This document shows, piece by piece, positions 1-6,324 of a stretch of 6,336 nucleotides of DNA. This DNA is from an uncultured Lachnospiraceae bacterium (lineage in GTDB: Bacteria > Bacillota > Clostridia > Lachnospirales > Lachnospiraceae). Position numbers and translations under genes: made by a program. The notes beneath the pieces were generated by a model. The model was not told the origin of the DNA. It searched no databases and saw nothing but the letters and a program-made list of their open reading frames with translations. The first letter of the stretch is position 1, and every line of letters begins with the position of its first letter. The stretch is taken from the NCBI GenBank assembly GCA_949283905.1, contig CASDUB010000150.1:1-6336 (forward strand). Direction: 5' to 3'.

Positions 1-40
1 CGATTTCTTCTATAATCTGTTCAATTCTGCTACTGCTCAT
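1..40 (-). CDS. N-terminus of an uncharacterised protein, cut by the window edge
   Basis: Thirteen codons are visible, reading MSSSRIEQIIEEI from an ATG at 38-40, and the gene then leaves the window. It begins 17 bases after the coaD stop, with an AAAGG Shine-Dalgarno-like stretch at 53-57, so it is probably the next gene of the same operon. The charged, amphipathic start resembles, from memory, a small conserved protein found next to coaD in Lachnospiraceae, often labelled ATPase or hypothetical and probably coiled-coil. No function can be assigned from 13 residues. The start is well placed, but the identity is a guess. Confidence 0.6.
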   Translation of the reverse strand, partial: MSSSRIEQIIEEI

Positions 41-57
41 TTATATGTCCAGCCTTT

Positions 58-543
58 CTAATTATTTTTTAATAATTTTTCGATAATTTTCTGAGCAACA
101 AAATCAGGTACAAATTGACTTATGTCACCGCCATACGCAGCAACTTCTTTTACTATTGTCGAACTGAGATATGCGTATTCCAATGACGTAGCTAAAAACA
201 GGGTGTCAATCGAAGGATTGAGGATCCTGTTTGTCTGTGCCATCTGAAGCTCATATTCAAAATCGGTTACAGCACGAAGTCCTCTTAAGAAAACCTGTGC
301 GCCGTGCTCCACCGCAAAGTCAACTGCCAACCCATCAAATGAGCAAACTTCCACATTGTCAAGATCAGAAACGACTTCTCGTATAATATTAACACGTTCC
401 TCTAAAGAAAACAATGGAATTTTAACAGAATTATTCAATACGCCTACTACAAGTTTGTCAAAAAGCCTCGCTCCTCTTTTTATTACGTCTATATGACCGT
501 TTGTGATCGGATCAAAACTTCCTGTATAGACTGCTGTTGCCAT
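58..543 (-). CDS. coaD: Phosphopantetheine adenylyltransferase (CoaD)
   Basis: CoaD is the cytosolic enzyme for the penultimate step of coenzyme A synthesis, joining 4'-phosphopantetheine and ATP to give dephospho-CoA and pyrophosphate. The 161-residue product has the usual family length and is complete. The nucleotidyltransferase signature [11 protein letters not shown] lies at residues 7-17, with the TxGH-type TNGH at 14-17. RGLR follows at 87-90, and the ATP-binding [10 protein letters not shown] region starts near 126. I chose the ATG at 541-543, giving [12 protein letters not shown] longer reading would need a TTG at 553-555. The GGGGG at 549-553 serves as ribosome binding site for the ATG and lies inside the last glycine codons of rsmD, whose stop is one base away. 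That arrangement suggests translational coupling to rsmD. All key motifs are intact and the assignment is secure. Confidence 0.97.
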   Translation of the reverse strand: MATAVYTGSFDPITNGHIDVIKRGARLFDKLVVGVLNNSVKIPLFSLEERVNIIREVVSDLDNVEVCSFDGLAVDFAVEHGAQVFLRGLRAVTDFEYELQMAQTNRILNPSIDTLFLATSLEYAYLSSTIVKEVAAYGGDISQFVPDFVAQKIIEKLLKNN

Positions 544-544
544 T

Positions 545-1099
545 TCAACCCCCAAATTTCAAAAAAATATGTTTATTCGTTTTGTATTTTTTCTCTTTAA
601 TACAAACAAGACCCAGCTCCTCTGTCCATGAAAAATCAGTCTCTATCGAAGCCTCAATAACAAAAAGGGTATTTTCGTTTACTAAATCGGAACCGACAAG
701 TATATTCATCAGATCATGTTCCAGACCTTTGTTATAAGGCGGGTCCATGAACACTATATCATAAGGTTCATTTTGTGCAAGTGAAACAGCAATATTTCTC
801 GCATCTTTTTTTAATATATATGATTGATCCGTGAATTTTGTTTTTACAAGATTTTCTTTTATACAGGAAAAAGCCTGGCTGTTCTGTTCGACAAAGCAAC
901 AGAATTTAGCGCCTCTGCTTAAAGCTTCTATACCTATTCCGCCGCTTCCGGCAAAAATATCGAGAAATCTCGCACCATACAGATATGGATTTAAAATATT
1001 AAAAAGAGTCTCCTTTATACGATCTGTGGTAGGTCTCGTCCCCATACCAGGAACCGTTTTTAAAGCAAGACTCTTTCTTGTTCCGGCTATAACTCGCAT
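545..1099 (-). CDS. rsmD: 16S rRNA (guanine(966)-N(2))-methyltransferase RsmD
   Basis: RsmD methylates N2 of guanine 966 (E. coli numbering) of 16S rRNA during small-subunit assembly, using S-adenosylmethionine. The 184-residue protein has the typical family length. It opens with [10 protein letters not shown], and [15 protein letters not shown] follows at 22-36. The SAM-binding motif [16 protein letters not shown], is at 46-60, and the catalytic DPPY motif of N-methyltransferases is at 119-122. The gene starts 12 bases after the mgsA stop, and an in-frame TGA at 1112-1114 (the mgsA stop itself) bars any longer reading. No good Shine-Dalgarno sits at normal distance. The nearest purine run, AGAAAGGA at 1119-1126, is about 19 bases from the ATG, so translation may depend on coupling to mgsA. 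Pairing with coaD immediately downstream is a common Firmicutes arrangement. Confidence 0.95.
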   Translation of the reverse strand: MRVIAGTRKSLALKTVPGMGTRPTTDRIKETLFNILNPYLYGARFLDIFAGSGGIGIEALSRGAKFCCFVEQNSQAFSCIKENLVKTKFTDQSYILKKDARNIAVSLAQNEPYDIVFMDPPYNKGLEHDLMNILVGSDLVNENTLFVIEASIETDFSWTEELGLVCIKEKKYKTNKHIFLKFGG

Positions 1100-1111
1100 A
1101 GTGCTTAAGTA

Positions 1112-1516
1112 TCAATAATCCTTTCTGAGCTGTTCTCTCCAATCAAGATCTCCTCTTGCAAGACTTAAAATCAATGCTTCCGCCGTCGCAATATTTGTAG
1201 CCAGCGGTACATTATAAAGATCACAGCTGTTGATCACCTGATAAACATCAGGCTCTTTTGCGCTTATCATAGATGGATTATAAAAGAAGATAACAAGATC
1301 CAGTTCTTCTCTTTCGATCATCTCTATGAACTGCTTGTCTCCTCCGACAGAACCGGCAAGAAACTTATGAACTCTCAGTGAAGTTACATCTTCTATTCTT
1401 CTGCCTGTTGTTCCTGTCGCATAAAGATCATGTTTTGCCAGAATTCCTTTGTAAGCAATACAAAAATCTTCTATGAGACTTTTTTTGCTGTTATGAGAAA
1501 TAAAGCCAATATTCAT
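1112..1516 (-). CDS. mgsA: Methylglyoxal synthase homologue with altered active-site residues
   Basis: Methylglyoxal synthase converts dihydroxyacetone phosphate to methylglyoxal and phosphate, a bypass of lower glycolysis used when sugar phosphates accumulate. The 134-residue protein matches the family throughout: LYATGTTGRRIE at 31-42 (phosphate-binding loop), GGDKQ at 58-62, EPDV at 88-91 and PLATNIATAEALI at 104-116. By recalled alignment to the E. coli enzyme (residue number plus 11), the catalytic aspartates are kept as D60 (D71) and D90 (D101), as are H8 (H19), K12 (K23) and T34/T36/T37. Other usual residues are changed: D20 to N9, S65 to A54, D91 to N80 and the active-site H98 to K87. 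Activity is therefore probable but not assured. The ATG at 1514-1516 has a GGGGTGA ribosome binding site at 1521-1527. It is probably the first gene of a unit with rsmD and coaD. Confidence 0.9.
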   Translation of the reverse strand: MNIGFISHNSKKSLIEDFCIAYKGILAKHDLYATGTTGRRIEDVTSLRVHKFLAGSVGGDKQFIEMIEREELDLVIFFYNPSMISAKEPDVYQVINSCDLYNVPLATNIATAEALILSLARGDLDWREQLRKDY

Positions 1517-1550
1517 TATTTCACCCCGTAATTCATTTCTCTTTGTACAG

Positions 1551-1579
1551 ATTATATCTAATCCTAATTATTATATCCA
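1551..1579 (-). promoter_or_regulatory. Candidate sigma-A promoter for mgsA-rsmD-coaD (proximal)
   Basis: Read on the minus strand, there is a TGGATA box (4 of 6 matches to TTGACA) at 1574-1579, a 17-base spacer and a perfect TATAAT at 1551-1556. Transcription would begin a few bases further on, leaving a leader of roughly 30 bases before the mgsA ATG, with the GGGGTGA ribosome binding site inside it. The spacing and position make this the better of the two candidates in the gap. In such AT-rich DNA a TATAAT alone is weak evidence. Confidence 0.5.
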
Positions 1580-1590
1580 TTGAGTAGGAT
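1561..1590. repeat. Spaced inverted repeat ATCCTA / TAGGAT upstream of mgsA
   Basis: ATCCTA at 1561-1566 and TAGGAT at 1585-1590 form a perfect 6-base inverted repeat with an 18-base interval. The interval contains the -35 box of the proximal promoter candidate. It could be an operator, but arms of this length can arise by chance in AT-rich DNA and no regulator is recognised. Confidence 0.3.
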
Positions 1591-1595
1591 AGCAG

Positions 1596-1626
1596 ATTAT
1601 ACAATAAAATGCAACACAAAACGCAA
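1596..1626 (-). promoter_or_regulatory. Candidate distal promoter for mgsA-rsmD-coaD
   Basis: On the minus strand there is a perfect TATAAT at 1596-1601 with TTGCGT at 1621-1626, separated by 19 bases, which is longer than the 17-base optimum. It could be a second start upstream of the proximal promoter. The long spacer and lack of an extended -10 make it the weaker candidate. Confidence 0.3.
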
Positions 1627-1733
1627 AACTTAAACATATATTATAAATATAATTTTAAGGATGTAGAATCTTGAATCGGTCATTTGTGCATTATTCATTA
1701 AATCAGCGTGGTAAAACGTTTTGAAAAAATCAC

Positions 1734-3800
1734 TTAAAGAATTCCTTCGATATCGTTTCTGACCTGTTCCAGCATATTGCCAAGCAGACCGTATTTTTCA
1801 CCTGACAGATCAGGGTCTTCTTTAATTATCTCTTTAACAAGTTCCGATACCTGTATCAGGATATCAGCATCCCCGAAGGGATCGGCAAGAGAAAATCCCG
1901 CCATTCCACTCTGCCTTAATCCGAAAAGATCGCCCTGACCGCGAAGCTTAAGATCCTCCTGCGCTATATAAAACCCGTCGTTCGACTTATTTAAGATCTG
2001 AAGACGTTTATTGTCCTCCTCTTTTGAATCCCCCTGCAAAAAGATGCAATAGGACTGAGCGTCGCCGCGTCCTATCCTTCCTCTGAGCTGGTGAAGCTGC
2101 GCAAGCCCGAAACGCTCAGCGTTCTCTATCATCATTACCGTTGCATTCGGAACATCAACGCCTACCTCAATAACAGTTGTAGATACAAGTATTCTGATCT
2201 TATTTTCCGAAAACTCATTCATTATATTTAACTTCTCTTCTGCCGTCATTCTTCCGTGAAGCATTTCGACTCGCACATCCGGTTCAAATATCTTTTTGAG
2301 CTTTTTTGTATATTCGATGACATTTTCGCATCCGAGATCTTCATTCGGCTCTATCATAGGACAAATTATATACGCCTGATGGCCGCTGTCTGTCTCTTTC
2401 TTTATAAATGAATATGCGGTTTTTCTATATGATGTATCCACCACGCAGTTCTTTATCTTTAATCTTTCTGCCGGCAGTTCATCAAGCACGGAAATCTTAA
2501 GCTCGCCGTAGATTATAAGAGCAAGCGTACGTGGTATGGGAGTCGCGCTCATTACAAGTATATGGGGAAGAATGCCTTTTTCGGCGATTATTCCGCGCTG
2601 CTTAACTCCGAAACGATGCTGTTCATCCGTTATAGCAAGAGAAAGGCATTTAAATTCAACTTTATACTGAATTATAGCGTGGGTCCCAATGACAGCTTTA
2701 ACTTCTCCCGAAGCAATTTTTTCATAGGATTCTCTTTTTTCTTTTGCTGTCATCGATCCGGTAAGCAGCAGTACCTGTTCGGTGTCGATACTATTTTCCC
2801 TAAGAAGCCTTATGAACGAATTATAATGCTGCGCCGCCAGCACCTCTGTAGGCGCCATGAGCGCACATTGATAACCCTTTGACATTACTGATATCATCGA
2901 AAGAAAAGCTATTATCGTCTTTCCGCTTCCCACATCTCCCTGAAGCAGTCTGTTCATCGTATGAGAGCTCATCAATTCATCTCTGATTTCGCTCCAGACC
3001 TTCTTTTGAGCGCCGGTGAGGTCAAAAGAGAGATTATTAATTATCCTATCCGCTTCAGAAGTATCCTGTATTTTATAATTATTTTCGGTTTCCTTATAAT
3101 TTTCATTAATCTTTGACAAACGAAGAAGATATACAAGAAATTCATCAAATACAAGTCTCTTATGGGCATCCTTCAGCTCTTTTTCAGATATCGGAAAATG
3201 TATTTTGTTTACTGCGGTGTCACGATCCACAAGACCGTATTTATTTCTGATATCATCAGGCAGATATTCTATGAATGCATATTTGCCGAGCACCTGCTTT
3301 ACGGCCTTTGCAATCATTTTATTTTTTAAACCGGCCGTAAGCGAATATACAGGCTGAACACTTCCCTTTACGTCTTCATACTGCGCAAGAGTGAAGATTT
3401 CAGGATGTTCCATTATCACCCTGTTGTTTTTACGAATCACCATCCCCCTGAATATAAATACCGCGCCCCTCTTTAGAGTTGCCCTTAAATAAGGCATATT
3501 GAACCAGTGGATCTCGATCTTGCCTGTTATATCTTCCGCATTTAAAATAGTGAGGGCTGCTCTTCCGCCTGTTTTTATAACGGGAGGTCTTTTGATATGT
3601 ATTATAACGGCCTGTTTTTCACCCGAAACAAGTTCGCCGACCGGCACACATTCTTTATAGGCATCATATGCTCTCGGATAATAATGAATAAGCTGATCGA
3701 GATTGTCGATACCGACTTTCCCGAACAGCTTTTCCGATTTTGGTCCGATGCCCTTCAGTTCGCTGAGTCTTTTCTCAGCAAGAAGATTATTCGAACCCAT
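1734..3800 (-). CDS. recG: ATP-dependent DNA helicase RecG
   Basis: RecG is a superfamily 2 double-strand DNA translocase that remodels stalled replication forks, R-loops and recombination intermediates. The 688-residue protein is full length for the family. The N-terminal part (about 1-150) holds the [15 protein letters not shown] helix-hairpin segment and the wedge (OB-fold) domain that splits the fork. The helicase core shows Walker A GDVGSGKT at 288-295, [10 protein letters not shown] at 316-325, the DEQH box at 392-395 with RFGV following, SATPIPRT at 418-425 and QLRGRIGR at 571-578. The C-terminal [13 protein letters not shown] at 620-632 matches the RecG-specific translocation motif. 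The ATG at 3798-3800 has AAGAGGA at 3807-3813 with six bases between. It starts 22 bases after fakA and is probably co-transcribed with it. No key residue is missing. Confidence 0.97.
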   Translation of the reverse strand: MGSNNLLAEKRLSELKGIGPKSEKLFGKVGIDNLDQLIHYYPRAYDAYKECVPVGELVSGEKQAVIIHIKRPPVIKTGGRAALTILNAEDITGKIEIHWFNMPYLRATLKRGAVFIFRGMVIRKNNRVIMEHPEIFTLAQYEDVKGSVQPVYSLTAGLKNKMIAKAVKQVLGKYAFIEYLPDDIRNKYGLVDRDTAVNKIHFPISEKELKDAHKRLVFDEFLVYLLRLSKINENYKETENNYKIQDTSEADRIINNLSFDLTGAQKKVWSEIRDELMSSHTMNRLLQGDVGSGKTIIAFLSMISVMSKGYQCALMAPTEVLAAQHYNSFIRLLRENSIDTEQVLLLTGSMTAKEKRESYEKIASGEVKAVIGTHAIIQYKVEFKCLSLAITDEQHRFGVKQRGIIAEKGILPHILVMSATPIPRTLALIIYGELKISVLDELPAERLKIKNCVVDTSYRKTAYSFIKKETDSGHQAYIICPMIEPNEDLGCENVIEYTKKLKKIFEPDVRVEMLHGRMTAEEKLNIMNEFSENKIRILVSTTVIEVGVDVPNATVMMIENAERFGLAQLHQLRGRIGRGDAQSYCIFLQGDSKEEDNKRLQILNKSNDGFYIAQEDLKLRGQGDLFGLRQSGMAGFSLADPFGDADILIQVSELVKEIIKEDPDLSGEKYGLLGNMLEQVRNDIEGIL

Positions 3801-3822
3801 ATTTATTCCTCTTAGATTTAAA

Positions 3823-5499
3823 TCATTCTACAGAAATCACACAATAATATACCGGCTGTCCGCCATACTGTACATCTACGGAACAGCTCGAATATTCGTT
3901 TTCAAGCATTTCGGCCAGCTCTGACGCCTGCTCTTCGGTATAACCTTCGCCGTAGTAAATGCTGATAAGTTCGGCGCCGTCATGCATCATAGCCTTTACG
4001 CTGTCAAAAGCAACTGAAGTGATATCTTTTCCAACGGCAAGAAGGCCGTTATCTCCGACCGCCATGATATCTCCGTTGCTTATCTCAAAATCATCGATCT
4101 TTGTATCGCGAATAGCGTATGTAACCTGAGAAGTTGCTACTGCCGCAATACAATCGTTCATGATGTCGGCATTTTCCTCCGCCGAATACTCCGGAGCAAA
4201 ATTAATCATTGCCGTTATTCCCTGAGTAACTGTCTTTGTCGGTATAACGATGATAGTCTTGTCTTCCGTAAGATCGCGGGCCTGATTTGCAGCCATAATA
4301 ATATTTTTATTATTAGGATAAACGAAAATGCAATCGGCATTGATCTGTTCAATTGCGTTAATAAAGTCATCCGTCGAAGGATTCATAGTCTGACCGCCGC
4401 TGATAACAACGTCAACTTCCATATCTTTAAAAAGATTATTAAATCCTTCGCCTGCCGCAACTGTTATAAATCCGTATTTCTTTCTCTCCTGCGGCTGTTT
4501 CGGCTCTTCTTTAGCGCCGTTCTGAGCCTGCTGAAGATTGAGCATCTCTCTGTGCTCCTCGCGCATATTGTCGATCTTGATTCTTGAAAGCTCGCCGTAT
4601 CCGACTGCTTTATGAAGAACAGTTCCCGGATCGTTTGTATGCACGTGGATCTTTACGAGATCGTCATCCGGCACAAGAACGATCGAATCTCCCATCGAAT
4701 CAAGGAACTTCTGAAGCGATGAAATCTCGCTGTCAGGAAGAGGTTTATCAATATTAATGATAAATTCGGTACAGTATCCGAATTTAATCTCTTCTGTAGG
4801 TCTGTTTACGTCTACCTTAGGTGATGCAGACTGCGATGAAGTTTCTTCCGAAGCAGCTGTACGTTCAACAGGCTTGCCCTGGAATGCAAGAAGCGCTCCT
4901 TCAAGGACTACCATAAGTCCCTGGCCGCCCGAATCCACTACTCCGGCTTCTTTAAGAACAGGAAGAAGTTCAGGCGTCAAAGCAAGAACTCTGTTTCCTT
5001 CCTCTATAACTTTTATAAGAAACTCTTCAAGATCTGTTTTTTCATCTGCATGTTTAGCAAGAGTTACTGCCTTTTTTGCAATACCTTTTGCGACAGTAAG
5101 GATCGTACCTTCTTTCGGTTTCATAACAGCTTTGTACGCTGTCTCCACTGCCCTTTCAAATGAAGCGGCAATAAGCTTAATATCAATTTTGTTGTGAGAC
5201 TGGATCTCTCTTGTAAATCCGCGAAGAAGCTGTGAAAGGATAACCCCCGAGTTACCTCTTGCTCCTCTTAGCGAACCGTGCGAGATCGCTTTTGCTATAT
5301 CAGCCATCTCTGAGCTGTTTAACGCTTCAACCTCTTTTACTGCCGAAAGAATCGTCAAAGTCATATTTGTTCCCGTATCGCCGTCCGGCACCGGAAATAC
5401 ATTTAATTCATTAATCCATTCTTTCTTTGATTCAAGGTTATAAGCTCCGGAAACAAACATTTCCTTTAACATTCCGGAATCTATATGATTTACAGACAC
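3823..5499 (-). CDS. fakA: Fatty acid kinase catalytic subunit FakA (DAK / YloV family)
   Basis: FakA phosphorylates fatty acids held by a FakB (DegV-family) carrier to acyl-phosphates, which feed phospholipid synthesis. No FakB is in this window. The 558-residue protein has the family's three parts. The N-terminal DhaL-type kinase domain (about 1-205) carries NVFPVPDGDTGTNM at 33-46, with Mg-binding aspartates, RGARGNSGVILSQ at 78-90 and VVDSGGQGL at 187-195. A middle domain (about 238-318) has C243 and HVH at 285-287, which fit the Cys/His/His zinc site reported for S. aureus FakA. The C-terminal domain (about 341-558) is the FakB-binding region. Polar, probably disordered linkers lie near 208-238 and 323-341. 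Translation starts at a GTG (5497-5499), supported by a strong GGGAGGA at 5508-5514. The next in-frame ATG is M10 and would shorten the conserved N-terminus. It follows the Asp23 gene by 42 bases, a conserved Firmicutes pair (yloU-yloV in Bacillus). Confidence 0.94.
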   Translation of the reverse strand: MSVNHIDSGMLKEMFVSGAYNLESKKEWINELNVFPVPDGDTGTNMTLTILSAVKEVEALNSSEMADIAKAISHGSLRGARGNSGVILSQLLRGFTREIQSHNKIDIKLIAASFERAVETAYKAVMKPKEGTILTVAKGIAKKAVTLAKHADEKTDLEEFLIKVIEEGNRVLALTPELLPVLKEAGVVDSGGQGLMVVLEGALLAFQGKPVERTAASEETSSQSASPKVDVNRPTEEIKFGYCTEFIINIDKPLPDSEISSLQKFLDSMGDSIVLVPDDDLVKIHVHTNDPGTVLHKAVGYGELSRIKIDNMREEHREMLNLQQAQNGAKEEPKQPQERKKYGFITVAAGEGFNNLFKDMEVDVVISGGQTMNPSTDDFINAIEQINADCIFVYPNNKNIIMAANQARDLTEDKTIIVIPTKTVTQGITAMINFAPEYSAEENADIMNDCIAAVATSQVTYAIRDTKIDDFEISNGDIMAVGDNGLLAVGKDITSVAFDSVKAMMHDGAELISIYYGEGYTEEQASELAEMLENEYSSCSVDVQYGGQPVYYCVISVE

Positions 5500-5507
5500 T
5501 TTACGTA

Positions 5508-5514
5508 TCCTCCC
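5508..5514 (-). promoter_or_regulatory. Ribosome binding site that fixes the fakA GTG start
   Basis: GGGAGGA on the minus strand lies eight bases before the GTG at 5497-5499. It decides for this non-ATG start over the ATG at codon 10, which has no comparable purine run at the right distance. Confidence 0.8.
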
Positions 5515-5541
5515 ATTTATATTTTTAGAATTGTTTGTGTA

Positions 5542-5898
5542 TCAGTCTATAACACGAACACCTTCAACAATAATTCGGATATTTTCTATTTCCATACCCG
5601 TAAATTCAGATACATTATATTTGACGTTGCTGATAAGGTTCTGAGCTATAGTGCTGATGTTTACACCGTAAGCAACTAACACATGAAAGTCTAAAGAAAT
5701 CTTGTTATCTTCAATCTTAACATTTATACCATGTTTAAGGCTTTCGCGACGGAGCAGCTTAACAAGTCCGTCTTTCATATTTACCGCTGCCATTCCTACT
5801 ATACCGAAGCATTCAACCGCAACGCTCCCGGCATACGTAGCAATCACATCCGGATCTATGATAACTTCACCAAGTTCAGTATCCATACGTCCCTTCAT
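5542..5898 (-). CDS. Asp23/Gls24 family envelope stress response protein
   Basis: This is a 118-residue member of the Asp23/Gls24 (DUF322, YloU-like) family. Family features are the N-terminal GEVIIDPDVIATYAG at 10-24, ECFGIVGMA at 29-37, a polar middle ending in the beta-strand stretch ISLDFHVLVAYG at 67-78, and the closing VEGVRVID at 111-118. There is no signal peptide or membrane segment, so it is cytoplasmic or membrane-associated through a partner. In S. aureus, Asp23 is anchored to the membrane by AmaP and linked to cell-wall stress, but no AmaP homologue is present here. The constant placement before fakA suggests a role tied to membrane lipids or the envelope, though its biochemical function is unknown. 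The ATG at 5896-5898 has GGGAGA at 5909-5914. A second ATG at codon 5 is possible but less favoured. Confidence 0.93.
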   Translation of the reverse strand: MKGRMDTELGEVIIDPDVIATYAGSVAVECFGIVGMAAVNMKDGLVKLLRRESLKHGINVKIEDNKISLDFHVLVAYGVNISTIAQNLISNVKYNVSEFTGMEIENIRIIVEGVRVID

Positions 5899-5931
5899 AA
5901 GTGCAAATTCTCCCTTCTTAACATTATTTTA

Positions 5932-5960
5932 AGTATACCCTATTTCACATTAAAAATAAA
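5932..5960 (-). promoter_or_regulatory. Candidate promoter for asp23-fakA-recG
   Basis: On the minus strand, TTTATT at 5955-5960 (a weak -35) is separated by 17 bases from TATACT at 5932-5937 (5 of 6 matches to TATAAT). Transcription would begin near 5925, just before the GGGAGA ribosome binding site of the Asp23 gene. It is the best-placed candidate in the divergent region, but the -35 box is poor. Confidence 0.45.
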
Positions 5961-6008
5961 CTGTTTTTATTTTCCTTTAATTTATGATACTTACCAAATA
6001 TAAAATCT

Positions 6009-6030
6009 GCGGCTTTTTTGCGGTTTTTTT
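6009..6030. repeat. Tandem 11-base repeat forming phased T-tracts
   Basis: Two 11-base units lie end to end: GCGGC followed by six T (6009-6019), then GCGG followed by seven T (6020-6030). The T-tracts are about one helical turn apart, and a third T-run (6037-6041) continues the series towards the rpmB promoter. Phased tracts of this kind bend DNA. The units are direct repeats and cannot form a terminator hairpin. Confidence 0.6.
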
Positions 6031-6050
6031 ATCATATTTTTAAAAAAACT
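6029..6050 (+). promoter_or_regulatory. Probable UP element of the rpmB promoter
   Basis: The 22 bases just upstream of the rpmB -35 box contain a T-run (6037-6041) followed directly by an A-run (6042-6048). Compared by eye with the UP-element consensus NNAAAWWTWTTTTNNNAAANNN, 11 of the 14 specified positions match. Such elements bind the alpha subunit C-terminal domain of RNA polymerase and are typical of strong ribosomal promoters. Confidence 0.6.
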
Positions 6051-6052
6051 GC

Positions 6053-6081
6053 TTGCATTTATATGTGATTTCTGTTAGACT
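6053..6081 (+). promoter_or_regulatory. rpmB promoter with extended -10
   Basis: TTGCAT at 6053-6058 (4 of 6 matches to TTGACA), a 17-base spacer and TAGACT at 6076-6081 (4 of 6 matches to TATAAT) make a sigma-A-type promoter. TGT at 6073-6075 supplies an extended -10. Transcription would start near 6088, leaving a leader of about 50 bases before rpmB. No L28-binding or riboswitch-like structure is evident in that leader. Confidence 0.65.
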
Positions 6082-6123
6082 ATCAAACGTTGTAATGATG
6101 AATAACTCTGCAACAAGAATAAT

Positions 6124-6133
6124 AAAGGAGGTG
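6124..6133 (+). promoter_or_regulatory. Near-perfect Shine-Dalgarno of rpmB
   Basis: AAAGGAGGTG is complementary to the 3' end of 16S rRNA over almost its whole length and lies five bases before the ATG at 6139-6141. It is the strongest ribosome binding site in the window, as expected for a ribosomal protein gene. Confidence 0.9.
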
Positions 6134-6138
6134 CAACC

Positions 6139-6324
6139 ATGGCAAAATGTGCAATCTGCGGCAAGAGCGCTTATTTTGGTAACAGCGTCAGCCATTCACA
6201 TAGAAGAGCAAACAAAATGTGGAAGCCAAACGTAAAATCAGTTAGAGTTAAAACTGAGGGTGGTTCAAAAAGAATGTATGTTTGTACTTCCTGCCTTCGC
6301 AGCAATGCAGTAGAACGTGCTTAA
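6139..6324 (+). CDS. rpmB: 50S ribosomal protein L28
   Basis: L28 is a small protein of the large ribosomal subunit. The complete 61-residue product has the short bacterial length typical of Firmicutes. It shows MAKCAICGKS at 1-10, the basic middle HSHRRANKMWKPNVKSVR around 19-36, and SCLRSNAVERA at the end. Two CxxC pairs (C4/C7 and C49/C52) make the four-cysteine zinc-binding form, so this is not a zinc-independent paralogue. The gene has its own promoter with an UP element and a near-perfect ribosome binding site. It is transcribed away from the Asp23-fakA-recG unit, a conserved arrangement in Clostridia. Only 12 bases follow the stop, so its terminator lies outside the window. Confidence 0.98.
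   Translation: MAKCAICGKSAYFGNSVSHSHRRANKMWKPNVKSVRVKTEGGSKRMYVCTSCLRSNAVERA

Larger units (their letters stand above)
1517..1733. other. AT-rich intergenic region between recG and mgsA
   Basis: This 217-base gap follows the recG stop and precedes mgsA. It holds two candidate minus-strand promoters and a spaced inverted repeat, listed separately. A 10-base palindrome AAAACGTTTT lies at 1713-1722, close behind recG, but it has little GC and no T-run and does not make a convincing terminator. A 22-codon reading frame beginning near 1698 on the minus strand has no ribosome binding site. I see no tRNA, recognised riboswitch or T-box pattern. Confidence 0.7.

Noticed and set aside
541..555. Longer coaD starting at TTG 553-555
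   Set aside because: The ATG at 541-543 gives the family's usual N-terminus and has GGGGG at the right distance. The TTG overlaps that very ribosome binding site.
831..1118. 95-codon plus-strand frame over rsmD
   Set aside because: It is antisense to conserved SAM-motif coding sequence with no ribosome binding site or family resemblance.
1633..1700. 22-codon minus-strand frame in the recG-mgsA gap
   Set aside because: It has no ribosome binding site, and its AT-rich codons with hydrophobic end look like chance.
4757..5197. 146-codon open frame antisense to fakA
   Set aside because: It lies wholly inside a strongly supported fakA, has no recognisable domain, and is rich in Ser/Thr/Arg as expected of a reverse-frame shadow.
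6009..6030. GC-containing T-runs as a rho-independent terminator
   Set aside because: The GCGG units are direct repeats with no complementary CCGC arm on the same strand, so no hairpin precedes the T-runs.
6053..6235. 60-codon frame overlapping the rpmB promoter and gene
   Set aside because: It starts inside the -35 box and runs out of frame through L28, whose own start has a near-perfect Shine-Dalgarno.
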